This document shows positions 38,197 to 47,150 of a stretch of 64,000 bases of DNA, one piece after another. The notes under the pieces are model-generated. The model was not told the origin of the DNA. It did no database searches and was given only the letters and a program-made list of their open reading frames with translations. Position 1 is the first letter of the stretch; each line of letters opens with the position of its first letter. The stretch lies in the NCBI RefSeq assembly GCF_000189755.2, contig NZ_KI912183.1, positions 238,366 to 302,365 of the forward strand. Direction: 5' to 3'. This DNA is from Desulfotomaculum nigrificans DSM 574. Lineage in GTDB: Bacteria; Bacillota; Desulfotomaculia; Desulfotomaculales; Desulfotomaculaceae. The position numbers and the translations under genes were made by a program.

Positions 38197-38862
38197 TTGA
38201 ATATGGTATTTTTGGTATCATTTATCCTTGTTTTGTTCATTATTGTGGAGATAGCGGCCATCGCCTTAAAAATTACCGGTATGGATTTACACAAAGCTCG
38301 TTTTCAGGCCCTATCAGCCCTGGTTACAGTAGGATATACCACCTCTGATTCAGAATTGGTGGTGCAACACCCGGCCCGCCGCCGTATTATCATGGTGCTG
38401 ATGGTGGTGGGATACCTGGGTACGGCCACCATGGTCACGGCCTTGATTAATATTTTACAACACCCGCTTACTTTAATTCAGGTGGCTTCGGCGGTGGGTA
38501 TATTGCTATTGACTGTAAGCTTGTTGTCCAGCCAGCGGTTTCGCCAAAAAATTGATAAAGGCATTGAACAGCGGTTATCCCGCAACCAGTCGCTAAGAAA
38601 ACGTACAGTAGAAGAAGTGCTAAGATTAGACCGGCAATACGGAGTGGCCGAAGTAATATTAAAAGAGAATAATGACTTAGTGGGCCAGACCATTGCCAGC
38701 AGTAAAATCAGAGATAAGGGTATTTTTATTCTAGCCATTGAGCGAGGGCAGAACTTTACCCACTCCCCCAGGGGCGGGGAGATTTTACAGTTGGGTGATA
38801 AGTTAATAGTGTACGGCAAAATTTCCAGTATTCACGAACTGAGCTATCCCAAAGCGACTTAG
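38197..38862 (+). CDS. Membrane protein with TrkA-C (RCK_C) domain
   Basis: A 221-residue protein with three hydrophobic segments (about residues 2-25, 66-86 and 92-112) and a C-terminal TrkA-C domain (VAEVILKENNDLVGQTIASS, GGEILQLGDKLIVYGK), which binds small ligands such as c-di-AMP in potassium-transport regulators. The N-terminal part resembles a short ion-channel or transporter remnant. It may be a regulatory subunit of a cation transporter encoded elsewhere. TTG 38197 follows GGAGGGGGG. Confidence 0.7.
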   Translation: MNMVFLVSFILVLFIIVEIAAIALKITGMDLHKARFQALSALVTVGYTTSDSELVVQHPARRRIIMVLMVVGYLGTATMVTALINILQHPLTLIQVASAVGILLLTVSLLSSQRFRQKIDKGIEQRLSRNQSLRKRTVEEVLRLDRQYGVAEVILKENNDLVGQTIASSKIRDKGIFILAIERGQNFTHSPRGGEILQLGDKLIVYGKISSIHELSYPKAT

Positions 38863-38867
38863 CGGGA

Positions 38868-38982
38868 GGAACAAGAATTTAGGGGCTAAGTCTTGCCGCT
38901 ATTCGTCATTCGCTATTCGCTTTTGGCGAATGAAACGAAGAGCGAATGGCGAAAAGCCAGCCCCCTAAAGAATACCTACTAG
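38868..38982. repeat. Palindromic heptamer-repeat element C
   Basis: Left arm heptamers (CGCTATT, CGTCATT, CGCTATT, CGCTTTT) face GGCGAAT, AGAGCGA, ATGGCGA and AAAGCCA. Outer ends AATTTAGGGGCT and AGCCCCCTAAAGAATACC are inverse matches. The CCTAAAG-AATACC end is shared with element B. Confidence 0.65.
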
Positions 38983-38994
38983 ATATGCTGCCGC

Positions 38995-39023
38995 TTGTCA
39001 AATATACTTAAATATGGTATGAT
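38995..39023 (+). promoter_or_regulatory. mtrB promoter
   Basis: TTGTCA (38995-39000), 17-base spacer, TATGAT (39018-39023), 45 bases before the mtrB start. Confidence 0.65.
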
Positions 39024-39068
39024 TGTGGCTGTCAAAAAGAGGAAATTTAATCCTGGGGTGATAAATAG

Positions 39069-39299
39069 ATGCCAGATAACTATAATATCACGGGTGAGTA
39101 TGTGGTGATTAAAGCCCTGGAAAACGGGGTAACTATCATTGGTTTGACCAGGGGCCGCGATACTAAATTCCATCACTCAGAGAAGCTTGATAAGGGAGAA
39201 ATCATGATTGCCCAATTTACCGAATACACTTCGGCTATTAAAATTCGAGGCCGGGTTGAAGTTTTGACTAAACATGGACAGCTCCGCACAGATGATTAA
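39069..39299 (+). CDS. mtrB: Trp RNA-binding attenuation protein TRAP
   Basis: A 76-residue protein that forms an 11-subunit ring, binds tryptophan and then wraps NAG-repeat RNA to terminate or block trp expression. [20 protein letters not shown] and [20 protein letters not shown] are nearly identical in pattern to Bacillus MtrB, including the lysines and arginine of the KKR RNA-binding set and the [11 protein letters not shown] tryptophan-pocket region. Its evident target, the trp leader at 47012-47127, lies 8 kb downstream. It is not next to folE as in Bacillus. Confidence 0.96.
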   Translation: MPDNYNITGEYVVIKALENGVTIIGLTRGRDTKFHHSEKLDKGEIMIAQFTEYTSAIKIRGRVEVLTKHGQLRTDD

Positions 39300-39337
39300 C
39301 CTATCATTGGCAATAATGTATCAGGGAGCTACTTCAG

Positions 39338-39371
39338 TATCCAGGGACTTAACTCTGGATATACTTATTTT
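39338..39371 (+). terminator. Terminator-like hairpin after mtrB
   Basis: TATCCAG (39338-39344) pairs with CTGGATA (39355-39361), followed by a T-rich stretch. Confidence 0.6.
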
Positions 39372-39456
39372 TGTGGGGAAAAAAGAGGAATACCGGTAAT
39401 TTTGATAGAAACATCTATTGGTTAAATAAAGCAAAAGTACGGGGAGGCCGTTATCA

Positions 39457-39648
39457 GTGTGGACGGTGGTATATATTGCGCCCAACAAGAAAGAAGCCGA
39501 GCGACTGCAACAAGCTTTAACACGGGAGGGCCTGTTGGTTAAATTACGCAATATCGGACTACCGAATGCTAACGACAATGGGTCGGTAGAAATTTTGGTG
39601 CCAGAATCAGAAGTTGATGAAGCCTTAGAGATAATCAACACGGTTTAA
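39457..39648 (+). CDS. DUF2007-like small signal-transducing protein
   Basis: A 63-residue protein (WTVVYIAPNKKEAERLQQAL, EGLLVKLRN, VEILVPESEVDEALEII) with the ferredoxin-like fold pattern of the DUF2007 'putative signal transducing' family. The role is unknown, but it often sits just ahead of accDA, as here (28 bases before accD). GTG 39457 follows GGGGAGG. Confidence 0.75.
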   Translation: MWTVVYIAPNKKEAERLQQALTREGLLVKLRNIGLPNANDNGSVEILVPESEVDEALEIINTV

Positions 39649-39675
39649 CGTGTTTGAGGCGAGGGAGAGGTTAGT

Positions 39676-40527
39676 TTGGTTTTAGAGATTTTCCGTAAAC
39701 CTAAATATGTTACCGTAAGGCCTGAAGGAGCCCGGGAAGGAGAAAAAAGGGATATCCCCGAAGGTCTATGGGTTAAGTGCTCCCGTTGTAATGAAATTCT
39801 TTACAATAAGGAACTGGAAAAAAACTTTAAGGTATGTCACAAATGTAATTTTCACTTTAGGTTGGGAGCCAGGGAAAGAATACGTATAACACTGGATGAA
39901 GGTTCATTTAAAGAGTTTGATACGGACTTAACCACCATAAACCCTTTGGATTGGCCCAATTATCCGGAAAAAGTTGCGTTGGCCCAGGAAACCACCGGCT
40001 TACCCGAGGCAGCGGTTACCGGCAGTGGCACCATTGAGGGTTACCCGGTGGTGATTGGGGTGTTGGACTCCCATTTTATCATGGGCAGTATGGGATCAGT
40101 GGTGGGAGAAAAAATCACCCGGGCAGTGGAAAGAGCCATGGAGAAAAGACTGCCGTTAATTATTTTTGCTACCTCAGGGGGCGCCCGCATGCAGGAGGGT
40201 ATTTTGTCCCTCATGCAGATGGCCAAGACATCAGCTGCACTGGCCAGGTTTAATCAGGCCGGATTATTGTATATTTCGGTGTTTACCGATCCCACCACAG
40301 GTGGGGTGACAGCCAGCTTTGCTTCGCTGGGAGATATCATTATTGCCGAACCGGGGGCACTCATTGGTTTTACCGGACCACGGGTAATTGAGCAAACCAT
40401 TCGTCAGAAATTACCCGATGGTTTTCAGAGGGCTGAGTTTATGCGACAACACGGTATGGTGGATATGATTGTTAACCGGCCGCAGATGAAGGAGACCTTG
40501 GCCCAACTACTATCGCTGCACAGCTAA
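39676..40527 (+). CDS. accD: Acetyl-CoA carboxylase carboxyltransferase subunit beta
   Basis: The beta half of the carboxyltransferase that makes malonyl-CoA, 283 residues. A zinc ribbon ([20 protein letters not shown] then HKC) lies near residue 35; crotonase-fold blocks include [24 protein letters not shown] and [19 protein letters not shown] 39676 follows GAGGGAGAGG. accA follows 20 bases later; accB and accC are not in view. Confidence 0.96.
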   Translation: MVLEIFRKPKYVTVRPEGAREGEKRDIPEGLWVKCSRCNEILYNKELEKNFKVCHKCNFHFRLGARERIRITLDEGSFKEFDTDLTTINPLDWPNYPEKVALAQETTGLPEAAVTGSGTIEGYPVVIGVLDSHFIMGSMGSVVGEKITRAVERAMEKRLPLIIFATSGGARMQEGILSLMQMAKTSAALARFNQAGLLYISVFTDPTTGGVTASFASLGDIIIAEPGALIGFTGPRVIEQTIRQKLPDGFQRAEFMRQHGMVDMIVNRPQMKETLAQLLSLHS

Positions 40528-40547
40528 GCCTAAAAAAGGAGGCCGAT

Positions 40548-41492
40548 ATGGCACTTGATTTTGAAAAGCCTTTACTTGAACTTGAGGCTAAGATAGATGA
40601 ATTAAAACGGTTTACAAGTGAAAAAGGGATAGATTTTACCGATGAAATTGTTCTGTTAGAGAAAAAAGCCAGGGATATGAAAGAAAGCATTTACGGTAAG
40701 CTAACTCCCTGGCAAAAGGTACAAATTGCCAGACACCCGGCCCGCCCTAATACTCTGGATTACATTAAAGCGCTGTTTACGGACTTTTTGGAATTACACG
40801 GAGATCGGCTTTATGGTGATGATCCGGCGATTATTGGCGGCATTGCCCGTTATAAAGGAACACCGGTAACGGTCATGGGCCACTTAAAAGGACATAATAC
40901 CAAGGAAAATGTCCAACGCAATTTCGGTCAGGCCCATCCGGAAGGCTTTCGCAAGGCCTTGAGATTAATGAAGCAAGCTGAGAAATTTAATCGCCCGATT
41001 ATTTGTTTTATTGATACTGCCGGAGCCTACTGTGGTATGGGAGCAGAAGAGAGGGGACAAGGGGAAGCCATAGCCAGGAATTTAATGGTTATGTCTACTC
41101 TGCAGGTACCTATAATATCTATTGTAATTGGCGAAGGTGGCAGTGGCGGTGCCCTGGCCCTGGGTGTGGCCAATCGTATTTTAATGCAGGAACATACTAT
41201 TTTTTCTGTCAGCTCGCCGGAAGCTGCGGCCAGTATATTGTGGAAGGATGGCAGCAAGGCCCAGGAGGCAGCCGAGACATTAAAACTCACAGCCCAAGAT
41301 TTAATGAGACTGGGGGTTATCGATGAAATCATCGCGGAACCCCTGGGCGGTGCCCATAGTGATCCGGGGGTTGCTTATGCCAGGATGGATGAAGCTCTGG
41401 AGAGAAACTTTAAGGAATTGCTGCAAATCCCCAAGGATGAACTGGTAGCAACCAGGTATGCTAAATTCCGGGCCATGGGGCAAACCGGATAG
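40548..41492 (+). CDS. accA: Acetyl-CoA carboxylase carboxyltransferase subunit alpha
   Basis: The alpha half of the carboxyltransferase, 314 residues, forming an alpha2-beta2 complex with AccD. Signatures are the helical N-terminus ([13 protein letters not shown]), [48 protein letters not shown] and [16 protein letters not shown]. It is in one operon with accD, with a hairpin (41506-41530) before pfkA. Confidence 0.96.
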   Translation: MALDFEKPLLELEAKIDELKRFTSEKGIDFTDEIVLLEKKARDMKESIYGKLTPWQKVQIARHPARPNTLDYIKALFTDFLELHGDRLYGDDPAIIGGIARYKGTPVTVMGHLKGHNTKENVQRNFGQAHPEGFRKALRLMKQAEKFNRPIICFIDTAGAYCGMGAEERGQGEAIARNLMVMSTLQVPIISIVIGEGGSGGALALGVANRILMQEHTIFSVSSPEAAASILWKDGSKAQEAAETLKLTAQDLMRLGVIDEIIAEPLGGAHSDPGVAYARMDEALERNFKELLQIPKDELVATRYAKFRAMGQTG

Positions 41493-41505
41493 TCGAAGTA
41501 TTAAT

Positions 41506-41530
41506 TAGCCTGTCGCCCAGCGGCAGGCTA
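41506..41530 (+). other. Hairpin between accA and pfkA
   Basis: TAGCCTGTCG pairs with CGGCAGGCTA, ten pairs with one wobble. There is no T tail, so it may be an RNA-processing or pausing element rather than a terminator. Confidence 0.55.
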
Positions 41531-41545
41531 TAGGTGTATAAGTAA

Positions 41546-42526
<981 letters not shown>

Positions 42527-42559
42527 GCATTATAGGATTCAAACAAGGAGGATATATCG

Positions 42560-44311
42560 ATGAGACGTACCAAAATTGTTTGCACTATCGGGCCTGCCAG
42601 TGAAAATGTGGAAACCTTAAAGAAAATGATGTTGGCTGGCATGAACGTAGCAAGACTAAACTTTTCTCATGGCACCCACGAAGACCATGGTCGGAGAATA
42701 AAAGCCATTCGCCAAGCTGCCGCTGAAGTGGGCAAAAATATTGCCATTATGCTGGATACCAAAGGACCGGAAATCCGGTTAAAGACCTTTGCCAATCCAC
42801 CGGTAACGTTGGAACAAGGACAACGTTTTACCCTGACCACCCGAGATATTGTGGGTGATAACACCATTGTTGCTGTTACCTATAGTGATTTACCCAATGA
42901 TGTAAAACCCGGTAGCCGGATAGCCATTGCTGACGGCTTAATTGAATTGGAAGTGGAGTCGGTGGACGGGCCGGATGTACATTGCCGGGTGATCAACGGA
43001 GGCAAACTTTCCAACCAAAAGGGTGTAAACCTACCGGGCGTCAACGTTAACCTGCCTTCTCTCACCGAAAGGGATATTGCTGATATTAAATTCGGGTTGG
43101 AACAAGGCGTCGATTTTATTGCTGCCTCCTTTATTCGTAAAGCCTCTGATGTTTTGGCCATTCGACAAATTGTAGAAGAGTACGGGGCAGAAGTGGACAT
43201 CATTGCTAAAATTGAAAGCCGTCAGGGTGTTGATAATTTAGCGGATATAATTAATGTTGCTGATGGTATTATGGTGGCCCGGGGTGATTTGGGAGTGGAG
43301 ATCCCCGCTGAAGAAGTCCCGGTGCTACAAAAAACTATGATTGAAATGTGTAACATGGCGGGGAAACCGGTAATTACCGCCACCCAAATGTTGGAATCCA
43401 TGACCCAGAACCCCAGACCCACCAGGGCTGAAGCCAGTGATGTGGCCAACGCCATTTTCGACGGTAGTGACGCCATTATGCTGTCCGGTGAAACTGCCGC
43501 CGGTAAGTACCCGGTCCAGGCAGTGGAGACCATGGCTCGCATTGCCCAGCGAGCCGAACTGGCCCTGGATTTTGATGAGCTTTTAGAAACTCGCGGGGCA
43601 GCCATCGAGAGAACGGTTACCGACGGAATCAGCCATGCGGTTTGTACCATTGCCAAGGAACTGGGTGTAAGCGCCATTATTACAGCCACTGCCAGCGGGC
43701 ATACAGCCAGGATGATTGCCAAATACCGGCCTAAAGCGCCTATCATTGCCGTTACACCAAGGGCCAAGGTATTACGTAAAATGGCCCTGGTCTGGGGAGT
43801 CGAACCGCTTTTGATGGCTGACCTCACCGGCACAGATGAAATGATTGCCGGTTCGGTGGAGGTGGCCTTGGCGGCAGGACTGATTTCCGCCGGCGACCTG
43901 GTTGTGATTACTGCCGGTGTGCCGGTGGGTGTGCATGGTACCACTAACATGATGAAGGTACATACCGTGGGTACCCTGCTGGCCAGAGGCACCGGTATCG
44001 GCCAGCGGGCGGTAACAGGGAAGGCCAGGGTCTGCCGCACCCTGAAGGATGCTTTGGATAAAGTGCAGCCAGGCGATATTTTGATTACCCATGCCACTGA
44101 CCGTGACTTTGTCCCGGCCATGGAAAAAGCCGCTGCCGTCATTACCGAAGAGGGCGGTTTAACCTCCCATGCAGCCATTGTTGGACTTGAATTTGGTATC
44201 CCGGTTATTGTGGGAGTGGAAAATGCCACCGACATTTTACCCGATGATGAGATTATTACCGTGGACGGGCAGCGGGGTCTGGTATACGGTGGCGTGGCCA
44301 GGGTACTGTAG
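42560..44311 (+). CDS. pyk: Pyruvate kinase with C-terminal PEP-utiliser domain
   Basis: A 583-residue pyruvate kinase of the long Firmicute type. KIVCTIGPASENVETL opens the barrel; MLDTKGPEIR, IIAKIESRQGVDN (catalytic lysine) and MVARGDLGVEIPAEEV follow. The extra C-terminal domain, residues about 475-583, is a PEP-utiliser/phosphohistidine swivel domain with GGLTSHAAIVG containing the histidine position. It is in one unit with pfkA. Confidence 0.96.
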   Translation: MRRTKIVCTIGPASENVETLKKMMLAGMNVARLNFSHGTHEDHGRRIKAIRQAAAEVGKNIAIMLDTKGPEIRLKTFANPPVTLEQGQRFTLTTRDIVGDNTIVAVTYSDLPNDVKPGSRIAIADGLIELEVESVDGPDVHCRVINGGKLSNQKGVNLPGVNVNLPSLTERDIADIKFGLEQGVDFIAASFIRKASDVLAIRQIVEEYGAEVDIIAKIESRQGVDNLADIINVADGIMVARGDLGVEIPAEEVPVLQKTMIEMCNMAGKPVITATQMLESMTQNPRPTRAEASDVANAIFDGSDAIMLSGETAAGKYPVQAVETMARIAQRAELALDFDELLETRGAAIERTVTDGISHAVCTIAKELGVSAIITATASGHTARMIAKYRPKAPIIAVTPRAKVLRKMALVWGVEPLLMADLTGTDEMIAGSVEVALAAGLISAGDLVVITAGVPVGVHGTTNMMKVHTVGTLLARGTGIGQRAVTGKARVCRTLKDALDKVQPGDILITHATDRDFVPAMEKAAAVITEEGGLTSHAAIVGLEFGIPVIVGVENATDILPDDEIITVDGQRGLVYGGVARVL

Positions 44312-44373
44312 TTGGCTGTTGGCTATTAGCTATTAGTTATCGGCTATCAGCTATCGGCTGTCAGCTTTCAGCC
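44311..44373. repeat. Degenerate heptamer array (left arm of element D)
   Basis: Nine consecutive heptamers starting at the pyk stop: GTTGGCT twice, ATTAGCT, ATTAGTT, ATCGGCT, ATCAGCT, ATCGGCT, GTCAGCT, TTCAGCC. The complementary array lies at 44514-44562. Confidence 0.75.
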
Positions 44374-44431
44374 TTTAAGGCACTGTACTTTAGCTAGCCT
44401 GCCCAATCTTAAATGAATTTTGCTTATTAAG

Positions 44432-44470
44432 AAACCACCTGGCTTTTGGATCCGGGTGGTTTTACTTTTT
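44432..44470 (+). terminator. Terminator after pyk
   Basis: ACCACC (44434-44439) pairs with GGTGGT (44455-44460), extended by outer A-T pairs and followed by a T-rich tail. Confidence 0.75.
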
Positions 44471-44513
44471 ATAAATAACATTTTTAAATACAATAACACA
44501 GGGTCAAGGGACA

Positions 44514-44562
44514 AGCCAAAAGCCAACGGCCAACCGCCAACAGCTAATCGCTAACCGCTAAA
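44514..44562. repeat. Degenerate heptamer array (right arm of element D)
   Basis: Seven consecutive heptamers: AGCCAAA, AGCCAAC, GGCCAAC, CGCCAAC, AGCTAAT, CGCTAAC, CGCTAAA. These are complements of the left-arm units. The array runs over the stop codon of the minus-strand gene at 44558. Confidence 0.75.
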
Positions 44563-44851
44563 ACGATTCTCCGCCAACTTTAAACTGCTTAAGAAACTCT
44601 AGCCCCTTTTGACTGATAATCACCGGAAAAGCCGCTACATAACCAGGACGGAGGAAAAACTTGGGATTACGGCCCTTGACACTGAGCCAACCCTGGTCAA
44701 TACAATAACTCAAAGCCTTGATGGCCTCTTCCTCAGTAATATCCATAGAAAGCATAACAGGTTCCATCACCGCCTCGGGAAAATAACACCCCCGGCGTAC
44801 GTCTTCTATAGTCTGCAAAACTTTGACGGCAAATGCTTCCAGGTCAGACAT
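44558..44851 (-). CDS. Hypothetical small protein, possible winged helix
   Basis: A 97-residue soluble protein I do not recognise. It is helical at the start (SDLEAFAVKVLQTIEDV), then DITEEEAIKALSYCIDQGWL followed by a short beta region, a pattern like a winged-helix domain. ATG at 44851 follows GAGGAG at good spacing. It is divergent from the DedA gene. Confidence 0.6.
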   Translation of the reverse strand: MSDLEAFAVKVLQTIEDVRRGCYFPEAVMEPVMLSMDITEEEAIKALSYCIDQGWLSVKGRNPKFFLRPGYVAAFPVIISQKGLEFLKQFKVGGESF

Positions 44852-44960
44852 CCTATCACTCCTCAATCTGGCTATTAAATTTAATTATACCCTCCCCCTT
44901 AAGCTTCAGCAAATATTAGCACCTCCCGGAAGACATACTAAGGCAGGGAGGGAAACGAAT

Positions 44961-45554
44961 TTGACCGATAAGATTTGTGCAATTTTTGGGGAATTGGGAC
45001 TGATTGGTCTTTTTTTAGGTATTTGTTTGGAAGCCTTGGGACTTCCCTTTCCCGGCAGTGTATTGTTAGGTGTTACGGGGTTTTTATCCAGACAGGGTAA
45101 GTTTAATATTTTTCTGGCCTGGACAGTGGCCATAGCCGGTTATATGATTGGCTCCACCGCAGCTTTTTTAATTGGGCGGCATATTGGCGAGCCTTTTATG
45201 TTACGATGGGGTAAGTATATACATCTGACACCGGATAGATTTGAACAAGCTAAAGGGTGGTTAACCAGATCGGCACCAGGTTTTATCATCGGCGGACGCT
45301 TTATCCCCACCGTGGGTAATATAACACCCTATGTGGCGGGTATCAGTGGTATTCCTCTGACTAAATTTCTATTGTATGATTTTGTCCATGCTTCATTATG
45401 GTTAACTACCTTCCTGGGTGCCGGTTCATTGTTAGGCAATAATTGGCAGCGGGTAATGAACAGTCAGTGGACCAAATGGGTTTGGGTAATTATTATTTTT
45501 ATTTTTTCCTTTTATTTTCTGCGCCGCAACCTGGTTAATAAAACAAAAATTTAA
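44961..45554 (+). CDS. DedA/SNARE-associated family membrane protein
   Basis: A 197-residue integral membrane protein of the DedA superfamily, members of which flip undecaprenyl phosphate or phosphatidylethanolamine. ICLEALGLPFPGSVLLGVTG carries the conserved E-x-PxPG-type motif, and GGRFIPTVGNITPYVAGISG is the family G-x-x-x-R-x-P block. TTG 44961 is chosen over the 46-codon upstream extension because GGGAGGG lies before it. Confidence 0.88.
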   Translation: MTDKICAIFGELGLIGLFLGICLEALGLPFPGSVLLGVTGFLSRQGKFNIFLAWTVAIAGYMIGSTAAFLIGRHIGEPFMLRWGKYIHLTPDRFEQAKGWLTRSAPGFIIGGRFIPTVGNITPYVAGISGIPLTKFLLYDFVHASLWLTTFLGAGSLLGNNWQRVMNSQWTKWVWVIIIFIFSFYFLRRNLVNKTKI

Positions 45555-45664
45555 GGTTAAGTTTAAGGCGCCTAACCAAAAAATTTAGTCAGCAAAGGGT
45601 TTTACCATGGCCATATAAAAGATTAAGAAGAAAACCTTAGATGTAAAATATGGGGGGATGAGGT

Positions 45665-46603
45665 ATGATCAGCGTAAGGCAAGCCGATTTGTCTGTTATT
45701 AAGCAACAAAAGGATGCAGGCGGGATGATCCGGGCCCATGAGGCAGGAACCGGCCCATCCTATTACAGCAGGGTAAGGGCGGCTGTTGGTGAAGCTTTGA
45801 GATCAGCTGAATCCAGGGGATTAAAGTCTCTTTTGCTGCCTGTGGTTGACTCCAAGCGGCAGGATATTAACCCGGATATGCTGGCTAAAATTATGGTTTC
45901 TGAGGTAAGACGTCATTTAACCGTAAGCTCTGGCTTAACCGAAGTGAACTTTTTGTTGGAGGATGCTGCGGAGGTGCAGGCCTTTGCCAATATAATCAAC
46001 AGAACCAAAATTGTTTGTTTAGGTGACAGCATTACCTATGGCTATCCCGATGGACCACAATTCTCCTGGGTGGCTGTGCTGACAAAGGCCACCGGACGTG
46101 AATTTATTAACCGCGGCGTAAACGGTGAAACCACCGGTCAAATGCTGGACCGTTTTGCTCAGGATGTGTTACCGGAACAACCAGCCTATTTAATTTTGCT
46201 GGGGGGAGCCAATGATGGTTGGCAGGGGGTTCCCCTGGATGAGGTACAAAGCAATATTACCCAAATAACGGAGCAAGCTTTGGCCAACGGCATTTGCCCT
46301 TTGCTGGGACTGCCTACCCCGCTGAGCATTGATCAACTGCTGGTACATTTTGCCGGCACCCGGCAAGAGGCCATAGCGTATGAACATAGATTAAACGATA
46401 TCAGAAGCTGGGTCAGTCAATTTGCCGCCCAAAGGGGACTTTTAACCCTGGACTTTTATACGCCGCTGTTGTCAACTGACCATATGGTGGGGGATGCCAA
46501 TTTATTGTTGGATGGAGGGCATCCCACTCACCTGGGTTACCGTCTTTTGGGAGAGGCGCTGGTCAAACAATTAACCGGTAAATTACATTGGTCAGGCTAT
46601 TAG
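45665..46603 (+). CDS. SGNH/GDSL hydrolase with N-terminal macro-like half domain
   Basis: A 312-residue fusion. Residues 25-115 (YYSRVRAAVGEALRSAESRG, LKSLLLPVVDS, LAKIMVSEVRRHL, EVNFLLEDAAEVQAFANII) resemble the second half of a macro domain; the ADP-ribose-binding first half with its Asn-Ala-Ala-Asn and glycine loops is absent. Residues 118-305 are an SGNH hydrolase with block I LGDSITYGYP, block III GGANDGW and block V DGGHPTHLGY (catalytic Asp-His). No signal peptide, so intracellular. The substrate is unknown. It converges on the SWIM-like gene one base away. Confidence 0.75.
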   Translation: MISVRQADLSVIKQQKDAGGMIRAHEAGTGPSYYSRVRAAVGEALRSAESRGLKSLLLPVVDSKRQDINPDMLAKIMVSEVRRHLTVSSGLTEVNFLLEDAAEVQAFANIINRTKIVCLGDSITYGYPDGPQFSWVAVLTKATGREFINRGVNGETTGQMLDRFAQDVLPEQPAYLILLGGANDGWQGVPLDEVQSNITQITEQALANGICPLLGLPTPLSIDQLLVHFAGTRQEAIAYEHRLNDIRSWVSQFAAQRGLLTLDFYTPLLSTDHMVGDANLLLDGGHPTHLGYRLLGEALVKQLTGKLHWSGY

Positions 46604-46604
46604 T

Positions 46605-46844
46605 TTAGTCCAACCCTAAAACCTGGCGTAAAGCCAGCATATGGCGGCATTTAAAATCCGGGTCCCGGCGGGAGCGCCAGCGGAATGTACAACAATCACA
46701 GCTATCTAAAGTGGTGTTTAATTCCCAACGACAGTCAGCCTCGATGACCGAACCCCGGTCCGGGCCGGTAACGTACACCACCAGGTTGCCTACAGCATAG
46801 GGTTCAAACAATTTTACTTCTTGCTTGTTAATAGTCACCTTCAT
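46605..46844 (-). CDS. Small SWIM-type zinc-finger protein
   Basis: A 79-residue protein ending with CDCCTFRWRSRRDPDFKC then RHMLALRQVLGL, which fits the CxC...CxH pattern of SWIM zinc fingers. The N-terminus is a short beta region (VTINKQEVKLFEPYAVGNLV). SWIM fingers mediate DNA or protein contacts. An AGGTGG-like site precedes ATG at 46844. The stop lies one base from the stop of the convergent hydrolase gene. Confidence 0.6.
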   Translation of the reverse strand: MKVTINKQEVKLFEPYAVGNLVVYVTGPDRGSVIEADCRWELNTTLDSCDCCTFRWRSRRDPDFKCRHMLALRQVLGLD

Positions 46845-46960
46845 AATCCACCTTTCTGGAAATCATTTTCGGGGTATCTTTTTTAGTTTATGCGGCTAAT
46901 GGAATAATTCCTTCTTAACCGAAATAAAAGTAATTTGACAATTTCTTGTTTGTTAACCGG

Positions 46961-46989
46961 TTGACTTACCTTCATGGCTGTGGTATTTT
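46961..46989 (+). promoter_or_regulatory. trp operon promoter
   Basis: TTGACT (46961-46966), 17-base spacer, TATTTT (46984-46989). Transcription from about 46996 would place the TRAP site close to the RNA 5' end. Confidence 0.6.
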
Positions 46990-47011
46990 TATTATTAAAT
47001 TAATATTTTTA

Positions 47012-47074
47012 TAGAGCTGAGTTGAGTTAAATATAAGAGTTGAGATTGAGATTAGCTGAGAGTGAGTTAGGTAG
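47012..47074 (+). promoter_or_regulatory. TRAP-binding site with eleven GAG/TAG triplets
   Basis: GAG or TAG triplets start at 47014, 47019, 47024, 47037, 47042, 47048, 47053, 47058, 47064, 47068 and 47072. Spacers are one to three bases, with one longer gap after the third triplet. Eleven triplets match the eleven subunits of the TRAP ring. The last ones overlap the antiterminator arm. Confidence 0.9.
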
Positions 47075-47127
47075 GTTAACTATGTCCATAGAACCAATGC
47101 TCATTTTCGGGTATTGGTTTTTTTATT
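47074..47127 (+). terminator. trp attenuator: overlapping antiterminator and terminator
   Basis: Terminator: AACCAATGC (47092-47100) pairs with GTATTGGTT (47111-47119), then a T run. Antiterminator: GGTT (47074-47077) can pair with AACC (47092-47095), enclosing CTAT/ATAG. TRAP bound to the last triplets would free AACC for the terminator, as in Bacillus. Confidence 0.85.
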
Positions 47128-47150
47128 TGTCGAAATCGGAGGTGAATTAA

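Noticed and set aside
43222-44235. A 337-codon open frame on the minus strand inside pyk
   Set aside because: It is the antisense shadow of a well-supported gene; its composition (Ser, Pro, Ala rich) matches reverse reading of GC-biased codons and it has no ribosome site.
44311-44562. A CRISPR array
   Set aside because: The heptamer units are contiguous and degenerate with no unique spacers; nothing else in the window has repeat-spacer structure and there are no cas genes.
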